Under the pieces are notes generated by a model, which saw only the letters and a program-made list of their open reading frames with translations, was not told where the DNA came from and did no database searches. From Macrostomum hystrix (taxonomy: Eukaryota; Platyhelminthes; Macrostomidae), in contig CATNEN010000001.1 in assembly GCA_950097015.1 (NCBI GenBank), positions 3,936,001 to 4,000,000 of the forward strand: a stretch of DNA of 64,000 bases. The letters are read 5' to 3'. Below, piece after piece: positions 23,301-34,134 of this stretch. How positions within the stretch are numbered: the stretch's first letter is position 1; each line of letters starts with the position of its first letter. Made by a program: the position numbers and the translations under genes.

Positions 23301-25417
23301 GCTGTAGGAAATAATGCGTTAGCATATTAGCAAGGTGTAAAAATGTAGAAATTTATGTATTAACTATACATCTAGGATTGGGCAGTTTGAAATCAAAATT
23401 TGCACTAGGAGGCCAGAAACGATTAATATTTTTAACTTGGGTCTGAGAATTCTGGGATTGCAATTGGGATTCCATTTAATAGATAGACAGAGCTTAGCAA
23501 ACTTACAGAATATCCTTGATTTGCGACGCAGGCAACTTTCCCGAGAAAAGGTAATCCTCCTTCTCCTTAACTCGGATATGGTGAAAACAGGGAACACAAT
23601 AAAGTATTGTGTCGTTGCCACATTGTCCTACAGCCAAATACTGGTGTCTTAATAGATCGGACATCGTTTCAAATCTAACAGATGGCTCCGTAGGTTGCTT
23701 AGTTGCTGCTGAAGTAGTTCCACTGACCCCACCATGCAGGATCAAATTTTGTACGATTTTAATGAGCAAATCAACTTTGCCGTTGACAGTTGCCAATGTA
23801 GGATTGGCACTGGCTTGCTCAGGATCAGGATCAATATCTTGGGCCTGCTCCATGACGATGGGTGTCAGCTGCAAAATGCTCTGCTGAAGCACATGGCGAC
23901 GTTGAGAAGTGTCTTTGGTCTCTTGATTTGCTGTTGACTCTAGCACATGGGTCACCACCTGCTCTTGCTCAGATTCTAGCTCTGCTGAGGCCTCTAAAAC
24001 CGATGCTGGAGGTGGCTGCTCCATATTAACATCTGCTTCAGCTTGCTGCTCTGGCATGGCCTGCACCATATCAGCTGCTTGCTGTTGCTCCTGAGGCTTC
24101 TGCCGCACAGCTAGCAGTGCACTGACTTGGGGTGCATCTGCAGGAACAAAGGCCAGTGATGAGTCACTTTGCAACTCCTTATGGTGTCGTGCAGAATGCC
24201 TTTTCCGGTGAGTAGCATCATTTCGATATATTTTGCATTTGCTCTCAGGCTGGCCCTTTTGCAAGCAGTTCAGGCAGTAGTGAAAATCCTTGACTGTTGG
24301 GCGCAGATTGGATTTGCCCCTTTTTGCTGGTGGCTCCTTAATGGCACTATCAGGTGTTGGACGTTTACGGCCTAGAAGTGCAGCCCACTGAGCAGCAGCA
24401 GCAGTGCCAGAGCCAGATCCAGTCCCAGATGCAGTGCTAGTAGTAGTTGTAGCAGTGGTACCAGTAGCAGTAACCATAGTAGCAGCTGCAGCTATTAAAG
24501 TTGTGAATAAGAGGTTTCTTATTTTAAATATTCCTAATTTAATTACATATTATTTACATAATTAAGTAAATTAAATCATCTTTAAATAAAACTATAGTCA
24601 CTGTCACTGTTAAAAACTATAGTCTAACTCTTAAGTCATCTGAACTCTAAAGTTCTAACTTCTTAGTTCTTAAAGTGTAAGAAGCTTATGAAGTAATAAA
24701 TAAGCTAGAGGAAAGTTTTAGTTATATATTTTTAGACATTTTGAAATTAATTACAATAAAGAGAATTTATTATATAATTATAAAAAATAAGAAATACCAA
24801 AAAACAATAGTTAATATTAAAATTTAAAGAATTGTATAAATAATAAATATAGTCTATAGTACAGACAAGATAAGTCATACTCATAAGTGAGATAACTATA
24901 GATATAATGATAAAAAAAGATAGACTAGATCCGCTCATTTTTTATTTCAATTGGTGAAACAATTGAAATAACTTCAGTGTATGCTATTTATCAACTTAAA
25001 GTGATATTCTTCACTGAGAATCTCTCTCGATCTACTCCAAATCGAATCACTGGGCCACCCAAATCATATTTACATTAGATGCATTACATACATCTACGAG
25101 TCTACAACTATGACTAAATAATGCATCTCTGTCTCTGTCTATAAGACTATAGTCTATGTCTGTTGGCATATATTATCAGCTAATAAATGTTTAGGTAGGC
25201 CTACTGTACTAGTAAATGGTAATTGGAATGGAAGTAAGTAATTGGAAATGATATTAATAATTTATAACTCACTTTCTTCGTTGTGATCAGTTGCAGTTGG
25301 ACTTTCACTTGGACTTAGACTTCTAGTTCTATAAGTATGAGAATGAGAGTGATGACTCTGACGATCTTCTGATTCAGAGTCAGAATCAGATGAATTGCTA
25401 GTGTAAGCAGTAGCCAT
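20302..25417 (-). CDS. Multi-exon hAT-like transposase (damaged)
   Basis: Exons with consistent GT-AG phases: 25417-25273 (ATG, acidic Ser-rich), 24491-23507, 23301-22966, 22802-22632, 22524-22137, 22036-21807, 21726 to about 21520, 21249 to about 20750, and about 20589-20302. Exon 2 holds a Cys/His pattern like a BED-type finger (YCLNC...H...H) and Gln-rich sequence. Later exons carry STGRPPCFAIT-EKSTPGRVTNQAVMV, LVGAVADGQYQ and IWDAAHFLNLAVTDVR, which resemble the RNase H-like core of hAT transposases. A relative lies at 27200-28916. Two faults: TGA in frame at 20998-21000 inside exon 8 (CGA or TGG changed), and the end of exon 7 is unclear. No hAT dimerisation domain is seen at the C-terminus. 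The family assignment is tentative. Confidence 0.75.
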
Positions 25418-25852
25418 TCTTTTATATTTAATGAATAATAAAATAACTTTTTGCTTTCATTTCAGTAACAGTAACAGAGTAACAATTAACGGAAAACAGA
25501 AATTAAACATAACCAGAACCAGAAGTCCGATCAGATCATCAGAACAGTATATTATAATTATCAACGGTTTAACGGTAAAAAATCGACGAATATTTACATT
25601 TAAATTTAAATTACAAAAAATTGATAACGACATGACGATTGTCGTGACGATTCCGGTAATTAAAATGATTAGTAAATGAGAAAATAGTAGCAGAAAAAAT
25701 GTTTTTTTAAATAACTTAACACAAAAATGCACGAAAAAATTCTTTATATTAATTTGTACGCCAGTCGTGTACGCCACACTGTACACAGCCAAGAAATGTA
25801 CGCCGGTGTACTCCATAGAACTCAAGTGTACGCCGGAAAATTCCGGAAAATT

Positions 25853-25882
25853 CCGGCGTACACCCCTCTTTCCGCAATATGG
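25853..25882 (-). repeat. Right terminal inverted repeat of hAT-like element
   Basis: Read on the minus strand it starts CCATATTGCGGAA and ends GTGTACGCCGG, mirroring the left end. TTCCGGAATTTTCCGG short repeats follow inside. Confidence 0.9.
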
Positions 25883-25890
25883 CCTGCACA

Positions 25891-26257
25891 ATAGAGAAGT
25901 AGAAAAAACATGGTAATGAAGTTACCAGTGTAAGTATTAACTATTAAAATGAGCACAAGTGCAAATAAACAGACAGGTACAACAGGTACAACAGACAGTC
26001 TCCCAGTAGTAATTTCAGTCTTAATGAGAGTCAAAGCATTCAATTCACGAGAGCTTCAGCATCTTTGCCATCATTGTTGTGCATTTGCATCATCAGAATC
26101 TGGTGCCCTCAGGTTCCATTCTTCATACTCTCCTGATAATTAACTGCTCGTCTTCCTCAGCCCTGAAACATAAGAAAGTGAATACAGTTAAAAAACATTA
26201 AAAAATCAAAACCGAATTGTAAAAATAAGACAAGCACCGAAATTTACGAACCTCTCC
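25891..26257. other. No supported gene
   Basis: Mixed AT-rich sequence between the hAT-like element and a hAT relic. No motif or repeat structure worth naming was seen. Confidence 0.4.
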
Positions 26258-26561
26258 ATTGCCACAATAGCCGAATACTTTCTTGCCACCAGCAACAGGC
26301 AGTTTTCAGCCTTTGTTGCATGCAGTCTAGATCAAAGCCTGTTGCCATAAATGAGGCCGGCTCGGGAGAAGTCTCTCGCATGAGACACTGGTTGGAGTTG
26401 TGGCAAGATATTGCCTTGCAGCCTTGGTGAGGGTTGGCAGCTTCGATCGGTTGACCTTCCAGAACTCAAAGACACAGCTTGTCTTCTTTGGGCGCCTATC
26501 CCCTTCAATCATCTCAGCCAACTGAGCAAACTCTGTCTTGACGCAAGCAGCCCTAATGGAG
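26258..26561 (-). pseudogene. hAT dimerisation domain relic
   Basis: The minus strand encodes FEFWKVNRSKLPTLTKAARQYLATTPTSVSCERL, the hallmark C-terminal hAT dimerisation block (WW/FW..., LP-L---A--YL--P-SS--SER-F). After SCERL a frameshift is needed to continue SRAGLIYGNRL. A TGA then follows before SRLHATKAENCLLLVARKY. One frameshift plus one stop mark it as dead. It does not belong to the element at 20050-25882, which ends at 25882, and its upstream exons are not evident. Confidence 0.8.
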
Positions 26562-27199
26562 CAAATTTAAAAAAGCTGCGGACACTCCTGCTAGGCATGC
26601 AGGTGCGCAGTTTGTTTCAAGAAAAAGAGCGCAAGTGTGTAATTGCTCCAATCAGAAGGTGGAAAATTGCAAACATGAAGTATTGACTTCTTATTTCTTA
26701 AAAACAAAGTTAACAAACTTAACAACAAACAAACCAACTTGAACACAAAACTAAAAAGTATTGAACAACTACTTTGAAAAGAATTTAAGCACTGAACTTT
26801 GCAACAGTAATGCATGTAAACAATCTTAATTGGCAAAGTAAAAATAAAAGTCAATGATGCAAGTAGACCATAGACTTAGGTAAAGGCATTTTCAGTTTCT
26901 TTGTGTGAAAAAAAATTGGAAACAGAAAAAAACAGTAAAGCTCAGCTGCATTCAATCTGCCCAACATCAATATCTAGATTACCTGTTTTCACTGAATATG
27001 GTACATCTCAATTCTCAACTCAACCAACAATGGCGTGTAGCCACAGACCCAGCTCGTAAGTAGCCTCCTCGTTCAATTCGAAATATATTCTACAGCCTAG
27101 ACTCTAGAGCAACAGTCTCATACAGCGATGAGCTGACAACAACAAAACGAGTGCAGGTAAAAAATCGTTGCTAGTTAAATGACTTGACACGAATAAAAT
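26562..27199. other. No supported gene
   Basis: AT-rich DNA. Nothing with coding or repeat character beyond simple A runs was recognised. Confidence 0.4.
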
Positions 27200-28916
27200 C
27201 TACTTTAGCTGAACATGACCTTCAGATTTCAGTTGCTCCAGCACCGCCTGCTTTAGCTTATTTGATCTGGCAGACAAAAACGTAACCGGGTGCGACGTCA
27301 GCCATTCGCGACTGATCCGATTCAGTACAGTCGTGGGTATGGCAGCAAGAGTACACTGCAAATGCCACGCCAAGCGGGTGTACAACTCTGGCGTGCTAGA
27401 CAGTTGAAGTGCGCCTTGCATGCACTGCCGCTCCATCGACGTGTACAAGCTCTCCACGATGGCCTCAGGGCAGCCCTTGGCAAGGGCCAATCTAAGAGCG
27501 CGCAAAGTGGCTTGCCAAATTGTGTTTACAGTTGGTCATCGGTGTACATGGCTTTTTTAAACGCCTGTTCCTGTACTTTGAGTTTAACAGGTCCTTGTCC
27601 GAAGTCAATCGCAAATTCATCCGATACTTCGGTTAACGCCAGCATCAGCACTCGGTCGTCTGGCACAATGTCACCGAAAAGCACTCGCCGACAGTGGGCC
27701 GAGACACATCTTCACCCCAGACAATCTGCTTGAGCGTGTCTTTGCGAGACAGGTATCTCGTTTAGTGTCGTCAGCCAAATTCGAAGCTCCGTTACAGTAG
27801 CCTGCACCATGGTGAAGCTCGACGAGACAAAACGTGTTTTGCTGAAAGATTTAGTCTTTCTAGCTCGCCTGTCGCGAATTCGTTCGGCAACTTGGTCTGC
27901 CTTCACAAGAATTTTTCCCCGCTGAGTTTTGCGGTGCAGCCAGTTAAGGGACGCTATCATTCGCTGGATAGGAGCGCTAGATTTTCGAATGTCAGTGACA
28001 ACTAAATTTAGCCAGTGCGCAGCGTCCCATACTACTTCGTAAAAAGCACCGTCGATGCAGTCGGTCGACGTGCCTGCGCTTTCAACAGAATCGGCTTCGC
28101 GCAAAGCTTCCTGAAGCAATGACTGCATCGTTGTCTGGAACTTGTCTGTTTGGTACTGGCCATCCGCAGCGACACCACCACAGCGCTCGCGATGGAGACT
28201 TGCCGATTTGGCAACCGTCACTGCAGAACTGAATTGTTATTAGAGGTTGATTAAAGTTAGAGACTTGTGCTAAATAACTATTAACGAAATATTTATGTGC
28301 ATGTGTAATTTTATTGTTAATATTAAAAACTGAAGTAATGTCTACCGACTACCGGCACTAGCCTCCGATTAGTTATCATATGGCTGCTTTCTCTCTTATT
28401 ATTTATTTTTGTTTCGCAGTGATAATTATAGAATAATAAAAAAAGTAATTGACATAGGCTTACTTCGCCAATGCCGTTGCATGGCCGCCCGAGAGACTGG
28501 CATCAGCACTGCTGTACACGTCAGGCGCACCAAGGCAATACGCCCTTCGCAGTTCATCTCCGTGAAGCGCGCACGCCATGACAGCTTGGTTAGTCGTACG
28601 CGCTGGAGTGCTTTTGTCCATAGTAAGACAAAAAAGGAGGCAGAGAAGTAGACGGCAGAGGATCTTCTAAATCTGCTTGTCTCCAATGTAAACGTTGTTG
28701 ACAAAGAATTGCGTTAAATCCCTCGTATTGTGTGGCTCCAGTCCCAGAGAGCACGACCGACAAGCCGGAAGTTACCAGAGCCTTTGCTGCAGTCATGTGG
28801 CGATTAAGCTGCTCGGATTCACTTCCCAGCTCACCGAAAGCTCTGAAAGGTAAAAGAAGAGTAGCAGGTAAGCGTTCTGCATATATTTTTGAGAAGGTGC
28901 TGCTGGTTGCCTGCAT
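27200..28916 (-). pseudogene. Decayed relative of the hAT-like transposase
   Basis: Segments parallel the gene at 20302-25417 in the same order: DPLPSTSLPP (28650-28700), DKSTPARTTNQAVMA, CGGVAADGQYQTDKF and VVWDAAHWLNLVVTDIR (28221-27712), RFVSSSF, a block ending QAFKKAMYTDDQL (about 27530), and PEAIVESLYTSMERQ (27505-27200). A donor GTAAGC is at 28463-28458. Breaks: one extra T in a T6 run near 28628 shifts the frame, a second shift lies near 27520, and the middle exons are missing or unrecognisable. No terminal repeats were found. Confidence 0.72.
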
Positions 28917-28954
28917 GATTTTATAGGGTGGTACTTTAACGTCGATTGCAATAC

Positions 28955-28998
28955 AGTTGGGTCAGCGGAATGAGTCCAAATTTCCGCGGAATTCTGTG
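28955..28998 (+). repeat. Tc1/mariner-like terminal repeat, single end
   Basis: TACAGTTGGGTCAGCGGAATG followed by CCAAATTTCCGCGGAAT closely matches the inverted end of the Tc1/mariner-like relic at 41641-41713. Only one end is visible here; the partner was not found. Confidence 0.6.
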
Positions 28999-29216
28999 TG
29001 AAAGCGTCCCCTGCTTGCTCTTCTCGGATTGCTGGGTGTCGGGCCAATAAACCGAGGGGAGGGGTTTTCGATGTCACTTGGGATTCCCCATCCTTGCACG
29101 CAGCAATTAATTTTCTACCTGGAATCTAGTGCTTGCACCTGGACAGCAATCGAAATAATTTTGAAAATTGATGAGAACAGCTTCGCCATAAACACGATTA
29201 GTTAGAATAAGAGAAA

Positions 29217-29703
29217 ATGAGCCGCCGCTCATCAAGACAACCGACCATTTGGTTGCTAGTACTTTTTGACGCAGATGGTCTAGTAGATTCTATTGAATTT
29301 AAGCAGACAGTGCCTAAAGTTGGAGAGCGAATAAACATAAACTACGAGTACTATGGAGACGAACAGCTTGTCGAAGTCTTAGCTGTGTCAGGTGAGCTAA
29401 AGCTTCATATCTGCATATGCTACTCAATTCACTAATGCATTCAATAATTCAGTCTTTCTTTTCATTTTCTCATTTTCTCTACCTTTTCCTGCCGAGCGAA
29501 GAAACCAACATCTCCGTTCCTGCCGGAATGGTCAGCAGGGCTGACCATAGACACACTCATTTTTTCAAAGCAGGCAACATCACAAGTCCTTTCCTGCACT
29601 TTTTTATCGGCAGCAACGGAATACAAGTTAGGCAGGTTAAGGTTAATGGGCGGCCCTCGCCTACCCCGCTGTGTCAGCTTCGACCACCCTCTTTCTCTCT
29701 TTC

Positions 29704-29755
<52 letters not shown>

Positions 29756-30292
29756 AAATCCTCTCTTCCACTCTTTCGTCTTTCCTCTATACCACTAACT
29801 GACTCTAAATTGTAGTACAGTTCAGATATTGCAATGTTAAATTTTTGTTCTTCTTCAGATGACAAGGCCATTGTTCGTCAAGCCGACTATGACTTTAACA
29901 AAAGCTCACGGTTGAAGGCCATCGAAGAAGAAAAAAAGTGCAGAGAAGAACAACACGCACCTTCGACTGGCGGCTTCCTTGATGTGCATGTACATGCTCA
30001 CCAACCTACTGTTCCCAACAAGGTGCACCAAGCGGCTCCTTCCACTATTCCACCCAATACTCTGAAGAGTAAGGCATCGTCTTCTTTAACAGTGGCGAGT
30101 AAAATTCTTAAGAAATCAAAGGCACAGAAGACTGCCCCTGCTTCAGTTATCAGCCGCGCGATGCCCCCTACAGAAACTAATCAGCAGGAAGCGGCTGCCA
30201 ACGCAGCCATTCGAGATCCGGCTCTGACTGAGACAGTCAGCTCAATCTCCGAGTCATCATTAACCAGAGTGCTAGGAATCAACGTGCGGATT
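29217..30292 (+). pseudogene. SET-gene relative, truncated by a gypsy LTR
   Basis: Exon 1 is 29217-29391 (ATG; donor AG|GTGAGC, phase 1) and exon 2 starts at 29859 after TTCTTCTTCAG. Exon 1 (IWLLVLFDADGLVDSIEF...YYGDEQLVEVLAVS) resembles the Tudor-like N-terminal region seen before BEN or SET domains and the exon at 56708-57052. Exon 2 is Lys/Ser/Pro-rich and ends SSLTRVLGIN. The KMT5A-like gene at the window's right edge has TTERILGIN just before its SET domain, so the two are likely paralogues. Here LTR sequence starts within a few bases of that motif, and no SET domain follows. Intron 1 contains a long (CT)n tract at about 29690-29754. Confidence 0.65.
29690..29754 (+). repeat. (CT)n microsatellite
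   Basis: An almost pure CT dinucleotide run of about 50 bp with imperfect TTTCT edges. It lies in the intron of the truncated SET-gene relative. Confidence 0.95.
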
Positions 30293-30295
30293 CTC

Positions 30296-30886
30296 TTCTC
30301 TTCTGTAATATTCTTAGTATAATTTCTGAGTATAATTCTGATTATATCTCTCACTGCTATTTCTTAAAATGAATAACACAATGCACACAATTACCTTCGG
30401 AAATTTGCTTTTTTTAACACACTTAAAAGTTCTATTTATAAACACACTAAAAACTCCTTCAATTTCAACTTCAATTCTTTAAACACTTCAAATTATCTCA
30501 ACCTTTAAACTCACTCTTTAAACTCTCTTGAAAACACTTCAAACTTATGAAAACCTTGAAATCTCTTAAAACCTGACAAACTTTACAAAACTTACTTCAA
30601 CACACACTGACAACGTACAACTGACAACTTTATTTTTCTCTCTGAAAACTCGCCGCTATTTATACACAGGGAATTTAGCGTTTGTTTTAATTCGCATATT
30701 TTACATAATATTATTAACATGATGAAAAGTAAAACAAAATTATTTTCATACAACATTACTTTTAATACGGTACAAAGATTAACAAAAGATATTTTTGGCG
30801 CGTTTTTGATTTTTATTTATTTTTTTCGATTTTATAATAAGAGCAAGAACGTATATACATAATGAAATGGCTAAAACACTGTCACA
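30296..30886 (-). repeat. 3' LTR of copy B, truncated
   Basis: It starts TGTGACAG at 30886 (minus) and matches the 5' LTR up to the R-region repeat, then stops. The U5 part is absent. A TATA box (TATAAATAGCGG) is at about 30655. Confidence 0.85.
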
Positions 30887-30939
30887 ACTTCCCTCTCTAA
30901 AAGAAAAATTTGAATAAAACAAAATAAGTGAAATTTTTT

Positions 30940-31410
30940 CTAAAAGTTGCAATTTTGCGGCAAGTCCTTGAAATACGGGAAGTTCACTTGGTTAAAAAGC
31001 CAGCGAAATTCTATAATCACTAACCGATGCTGAAAAGATCTGCTATCGGTTTGCCGCAGGCGCTGAAGTTCTCCTCCTATTGCTGAGTAGATGGTCATTA
31101 CTTGCTGCTGTGGCATCAGTTCCTTGAGTGCTCGAACCGCCGCCCACACTTGCGCTCGCTGTGGCAGGGCCTCATCCAATCTTAAGTAGGCGATCCTTGT
31201 GAGGTAGCGGAGTATGGCGAAACGGAGCCGTTCCGCGTGCTCTCCGTTGTGCTGGTCCATTTGCCGTACCTTGATGGGTGAGGAGGTTCTTGGTCGTTTT
31301 CCTGTCACTGGCTGAGGTCTCGTCGGCTGTCGCTCAGGTGCTGCTATCTCGGCGTCGAGGTCTACTTCCGGCTCCAGTGATCGTAACAGTTCGTCGAGTT
31401 CGTTATCCAT
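30940..31410 (-). CDS. ORF3 of gypsy copy B
   Basis: 156 codons from ATG. It matches copy A ORF3 at both ends: MDNELDELLRSLEPEVDLDAEI and the helical block GEHAERLRFAILRYLTRIAYLRLDEALPQRAQVWAAVRALKEL...SFQHRLVIIEFRWLFNQ. The central proline and basic region is deleted in frame. It is still open although gag and pol of this copy are lost. A TATA box (31475-31480) lies 65 nt upstream of the ATG, as in copy A. Confidence 0.8.
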   Translation of the reverse strand: MDNELDELLRSLEPEVDLDAEIAAPERQPTRPQPVTGKRPRTSSPIKVRQMDQHNGEHAERLRFAILRYLTRIAYLRLDEALPQRAQVWAAVRALKELMPQQQVMTIYSAIGGELQRLRQTDSRSFQHRLVIIEFRWLFNQVNFPYFKDLPQNCNF

Positions 31411-31807
31411 TTCTCTTTTCTGCGCAAATTAGCTTTTCACAATGGATGCTCTTAGGTGTTGACCCTCCCTTCATTATATAGGCTTTGGGGGTTGGACAAA
31501 AGCGAAATTATCATGGAAACGGTTGTTCAGTTCTATCTCGATTGCTATTGGCTGGCGTGGGAGGTGGGGTTTAGGCAGACTCACGGCTGTGTGGCGTGGG
31601 CCGGGAGAAAGGTGGCTGAGCATAGTTGAGCATAGCAAAATTTTCTTTTCTTCATAAAATTTTTAATATTCAACTTTAAGTTTCGAGTAAAACGTTTTTG
31701 GAAAGCTGGCATCAAGACGAATACATTGGTTTTTTAATTTTTCAAATATCTTATGCGGTTCTCATTCTGTTGACTGGCGGCACTAAAAAGGGCCGTTTAA
31801 CTATTTT

Positions 31808-32083
31808 CTACTGTCCATTATGCATTCTCTCGTAGTTAATCGCATTATTACGTGGTCTAAGATTATATCTTGCTTCAGGAACTTGATCCTCTTCGTACTG
31901 CTCAGCTTCTTGTTCGTTTGGTTCATCTTCTTCAGCTTCCTCTTGAATATCTTCCTCAATTTCTTCTTCCATTACACTTTCGATTTCTTCTTCTTCAAAT
32001 TCTTCAATATCTTCAGGTGCTCTTATTCTCCATTGTAATATTCTTTCATCTTCCTCTTCTTTTTCTTCTTCTTCTTCTATCAC
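31808..32083 (-). pseudogene. Pol C-terminal remnant of copy B
   Basis: The acidic tail of Pol (poly-Glu/Asp ending ARYNLRPRNNAINYERM) is kept, about 90 residues, almost identical to copy A 13013-13290. Upstream of it only short pol scraps remain (to about 32400). Confidence 0.85.
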
Positions 32084-32793
32084 AATTTCTTCTGTTCTTT
32101 TCTTGTCCTTGACTTTTGTCTTCTGCTTATCAATCTTCCCTCTCTTAATTTTTTGGCTCTGTATTTTCTTCTTAATTCTTCGGATGTCTTCTTTTTTCCA
32201 AACTATCAGGTCCTTATAGAGGGATCTTCATGTTGAGCTATTGTCAACTGTTTCTTCTTTAACGGGACATTGAGATAGTCGGTCAGAAATTTCCGATACA
32301 TGGCCTAATCTCTGGCACATTTTCCTCACTTTTCTCTCGAGAGCTCAACTTCTTTTCACACTTATCAGTCAGGGAAGTCTGGCAGCTCTAATGCACAAGG
32401 CTGAGGCCGCATTAAGACTACTGTTTCTGATATTTTTTTCTCTTCGAACGACTTACTGACTTCACTTCTTTCTCCTGAAACATTAACTTTTGATCTCCTT
32501 TCTTTTGAAATAATCAGCTGGCATCGAGTCGGATTAGTTACAGAAGTCTGACATCTCCTTTCGTTGTTTATCCTAAATTTTACTTTGCTTGTTATTTATG
32601 TGAGTAGGCATAATCGTTTATCTTTCTGCGGTTGCGTGTTTTTAGCATAATAATTTGCATTTTAACTTGTTTATATTTTTATTGCTTTTGTTTCTTTTCT
32701 TTATAGCATGTTTACACAGTTTATATACACAAAGCATTTCTATACACTATTTACAAATTCAGCTTCATCCTTCACAGTTCCTGTCGGACACCT

Positions 32794-33075
32794 TCATTTA
32801 TTCTCAGAGCGTTTCAGGATGACTCTGCACACATGGTAACCTGGTCTTTTGTCCTCTTGTTCTTTGCTGATTCTGCTTTTTATTTCTGTTGATGTTCCGG
32901 GTGTACCACATTGGTAGCACCTGTTGAACATGTGGAAATTGTCCTTCGTTATGGTCTCATGATTCCTTTTTCCTCTTCCAGCTGATCTATTCTCAGTTGT
33001 TTGTTTTCCAAACAATGAGGGATGAGCTGGCTGCTGGTTCATCAGCACTGCCATAATCAACATTATAATCGACAT
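32794..33075 (-). CDS. Small ORF in gag position of copy B
   Basis: 93 codons starting just downstream of the primer-binding site, where gag starts in copy A. It has a single CYQCG pair and a basic C-terminus but no full CCHC knuckle, and no close match to copy A Gag. It may be a replaced or scrambled gag leader. Whether it is translated is unknown. Confidence 0.4.
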   Translation of the reverse strand: MSIIMLIMAVLMNQQPAHPSLFGKQTTENRSAGRGKRNHETITKDNFHMFNRCYQCGTPGTSTEIKSRISKEQEDKRPGYHVCRVILKRSENK

Positions 33076-33138
33076 CTTAACTGCTTTTCACTCTGTTTTA
33101 ATCGCTGCTTCTCTAATCCTTTCCGCTGCCACCAAAGT

Positions 33139-34018
33139 TGTACCAGGGCTTTACTTAACAACTGGCTTTTATAAGAAAATCCCACCGCTGTTATCAAAGT
33201 TGTTGCAGGGCAATATTATTAAATTTAACTTTAAATTTTAAATTTAAATTAAAATTTAAATTTAAATTTAAATTTAAATTAAATTTATTCAATCGCTGAC
33301 ACGCTGACACCGAAGTTGTTACAGGTGGAAATTAACTATCCCACCGCTGTTATCAAAGTTGTGGTAGGCGTGCTTTCTTCTTTTTACTTAAATTCTACTG
33401 AATGCCACCAAGGTTGTACTGGGGCTATTTTAATAATTTCACTGCTGTTAACTCAATTTAAAAGATATTTTTAAATGGCGGTCCTTAAATGGGCCGTTTT
33501 AGCTTCTCAAATGGTAGCGTATGTATTCGCACGAGCGGTAACTAGGCAACTGTACACGTTTCCAGTCAATTAGGCGTCCCCGAGATTAGAGTTTAGCAGT
33601 TTCTCTTCTGTAATATTCTTAGTATAATTTCTGAGTATAATTCTGATTAGATCTCTCACTGCTATTTCTTCTTAAAATGAATAACACAATGCACACAATT
33701 ACCTTCGGAAATTAGCTTTTTTAACACACTTAAAAGTTCTATTTATAAACACACTAAAACTCCTTCAATTTCAACTTCAATTCTTTAAACACTTCAAATT
33801 ATCTCAACCTTTAAACTCACTCTTTAAACTCTCTTGAAAACACTTCAAACTTATGAAAACCTTGAAATCTCTTAAAACCTGACAAACTTTACAAAACTTA
33901 CTTCAACACACACTGACAACGTACAACTGACAGCTTTATTTTTCTCTCTGAAAACTCGCCGCTATTTATACACAGGGAATTTAGCGTTTGTTTTAATTCG
34001 CATATTTTACATAATATT
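33139..34018 (-). repeat. 5' LTR of copy B, U5-R-U3 part
   Basis: From TGTACCAGG (33139, plus reading) rightward to the LINE insertion at 34018; the rest of the LTR resumes at 40231. U5 contains an AAATTT palindromic run (33223-33290) and about five degenerate copies of the PBS/LTR-end motif ACCAAAGTTGT. Confidence 0.88.
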
Positions 34019-34134
34019 GACTTACTTGACTTAGCGGCAGGGGGCCTCCATGACGGACGCAGCGAGGAGGCGGCTGGTGCCGCCCATATCGCTAACCCCT
34101 GGCAGCCAGACGGCCTCCAGCGAGGCGGTGCCGC

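Larger units (their letters stand above)
20050..25882 (-). mobile_element. hAT-like DNA transposon with exact boundaries
   Basis: The element is 5833 bp. The 8-bp sequence CCTGCACA flanks it on both sides (20042-20049 and 25883-25890), a perfect target duplication. Ends are imperfect inverted repeats of about 30 bp: both start CCATATTGCGGAA and reach GTGTACGCCGG inward. GTACGCC is repeated near both ends (left 20073, 20107, 20137; right 25756, 25769, 25798, 25828 and one inverted at 25855). Inside is one multi-exon minus-strand gene. An 8-bp duplication fits hAT, P or KDZ-type elements; the protein looks hAT-like but its ends do not start CAG as most hAT ends do. Confidence 0.93.

Noticed and set aside
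23503-24477. Exon 2 ORF as a complete stand-alone gene
   Set aside because: Clean donor and acceptor sites and matching phases join it to seven or more other exons, and an upstream exon supplies the ATG.
26258-26561. hAT dimerisation domain as the C-terminus of the element at 20050-25882
   Set aside because: It lies outside the 8-bp target duplication and upstream of that gene's start, so it belongs to another element.
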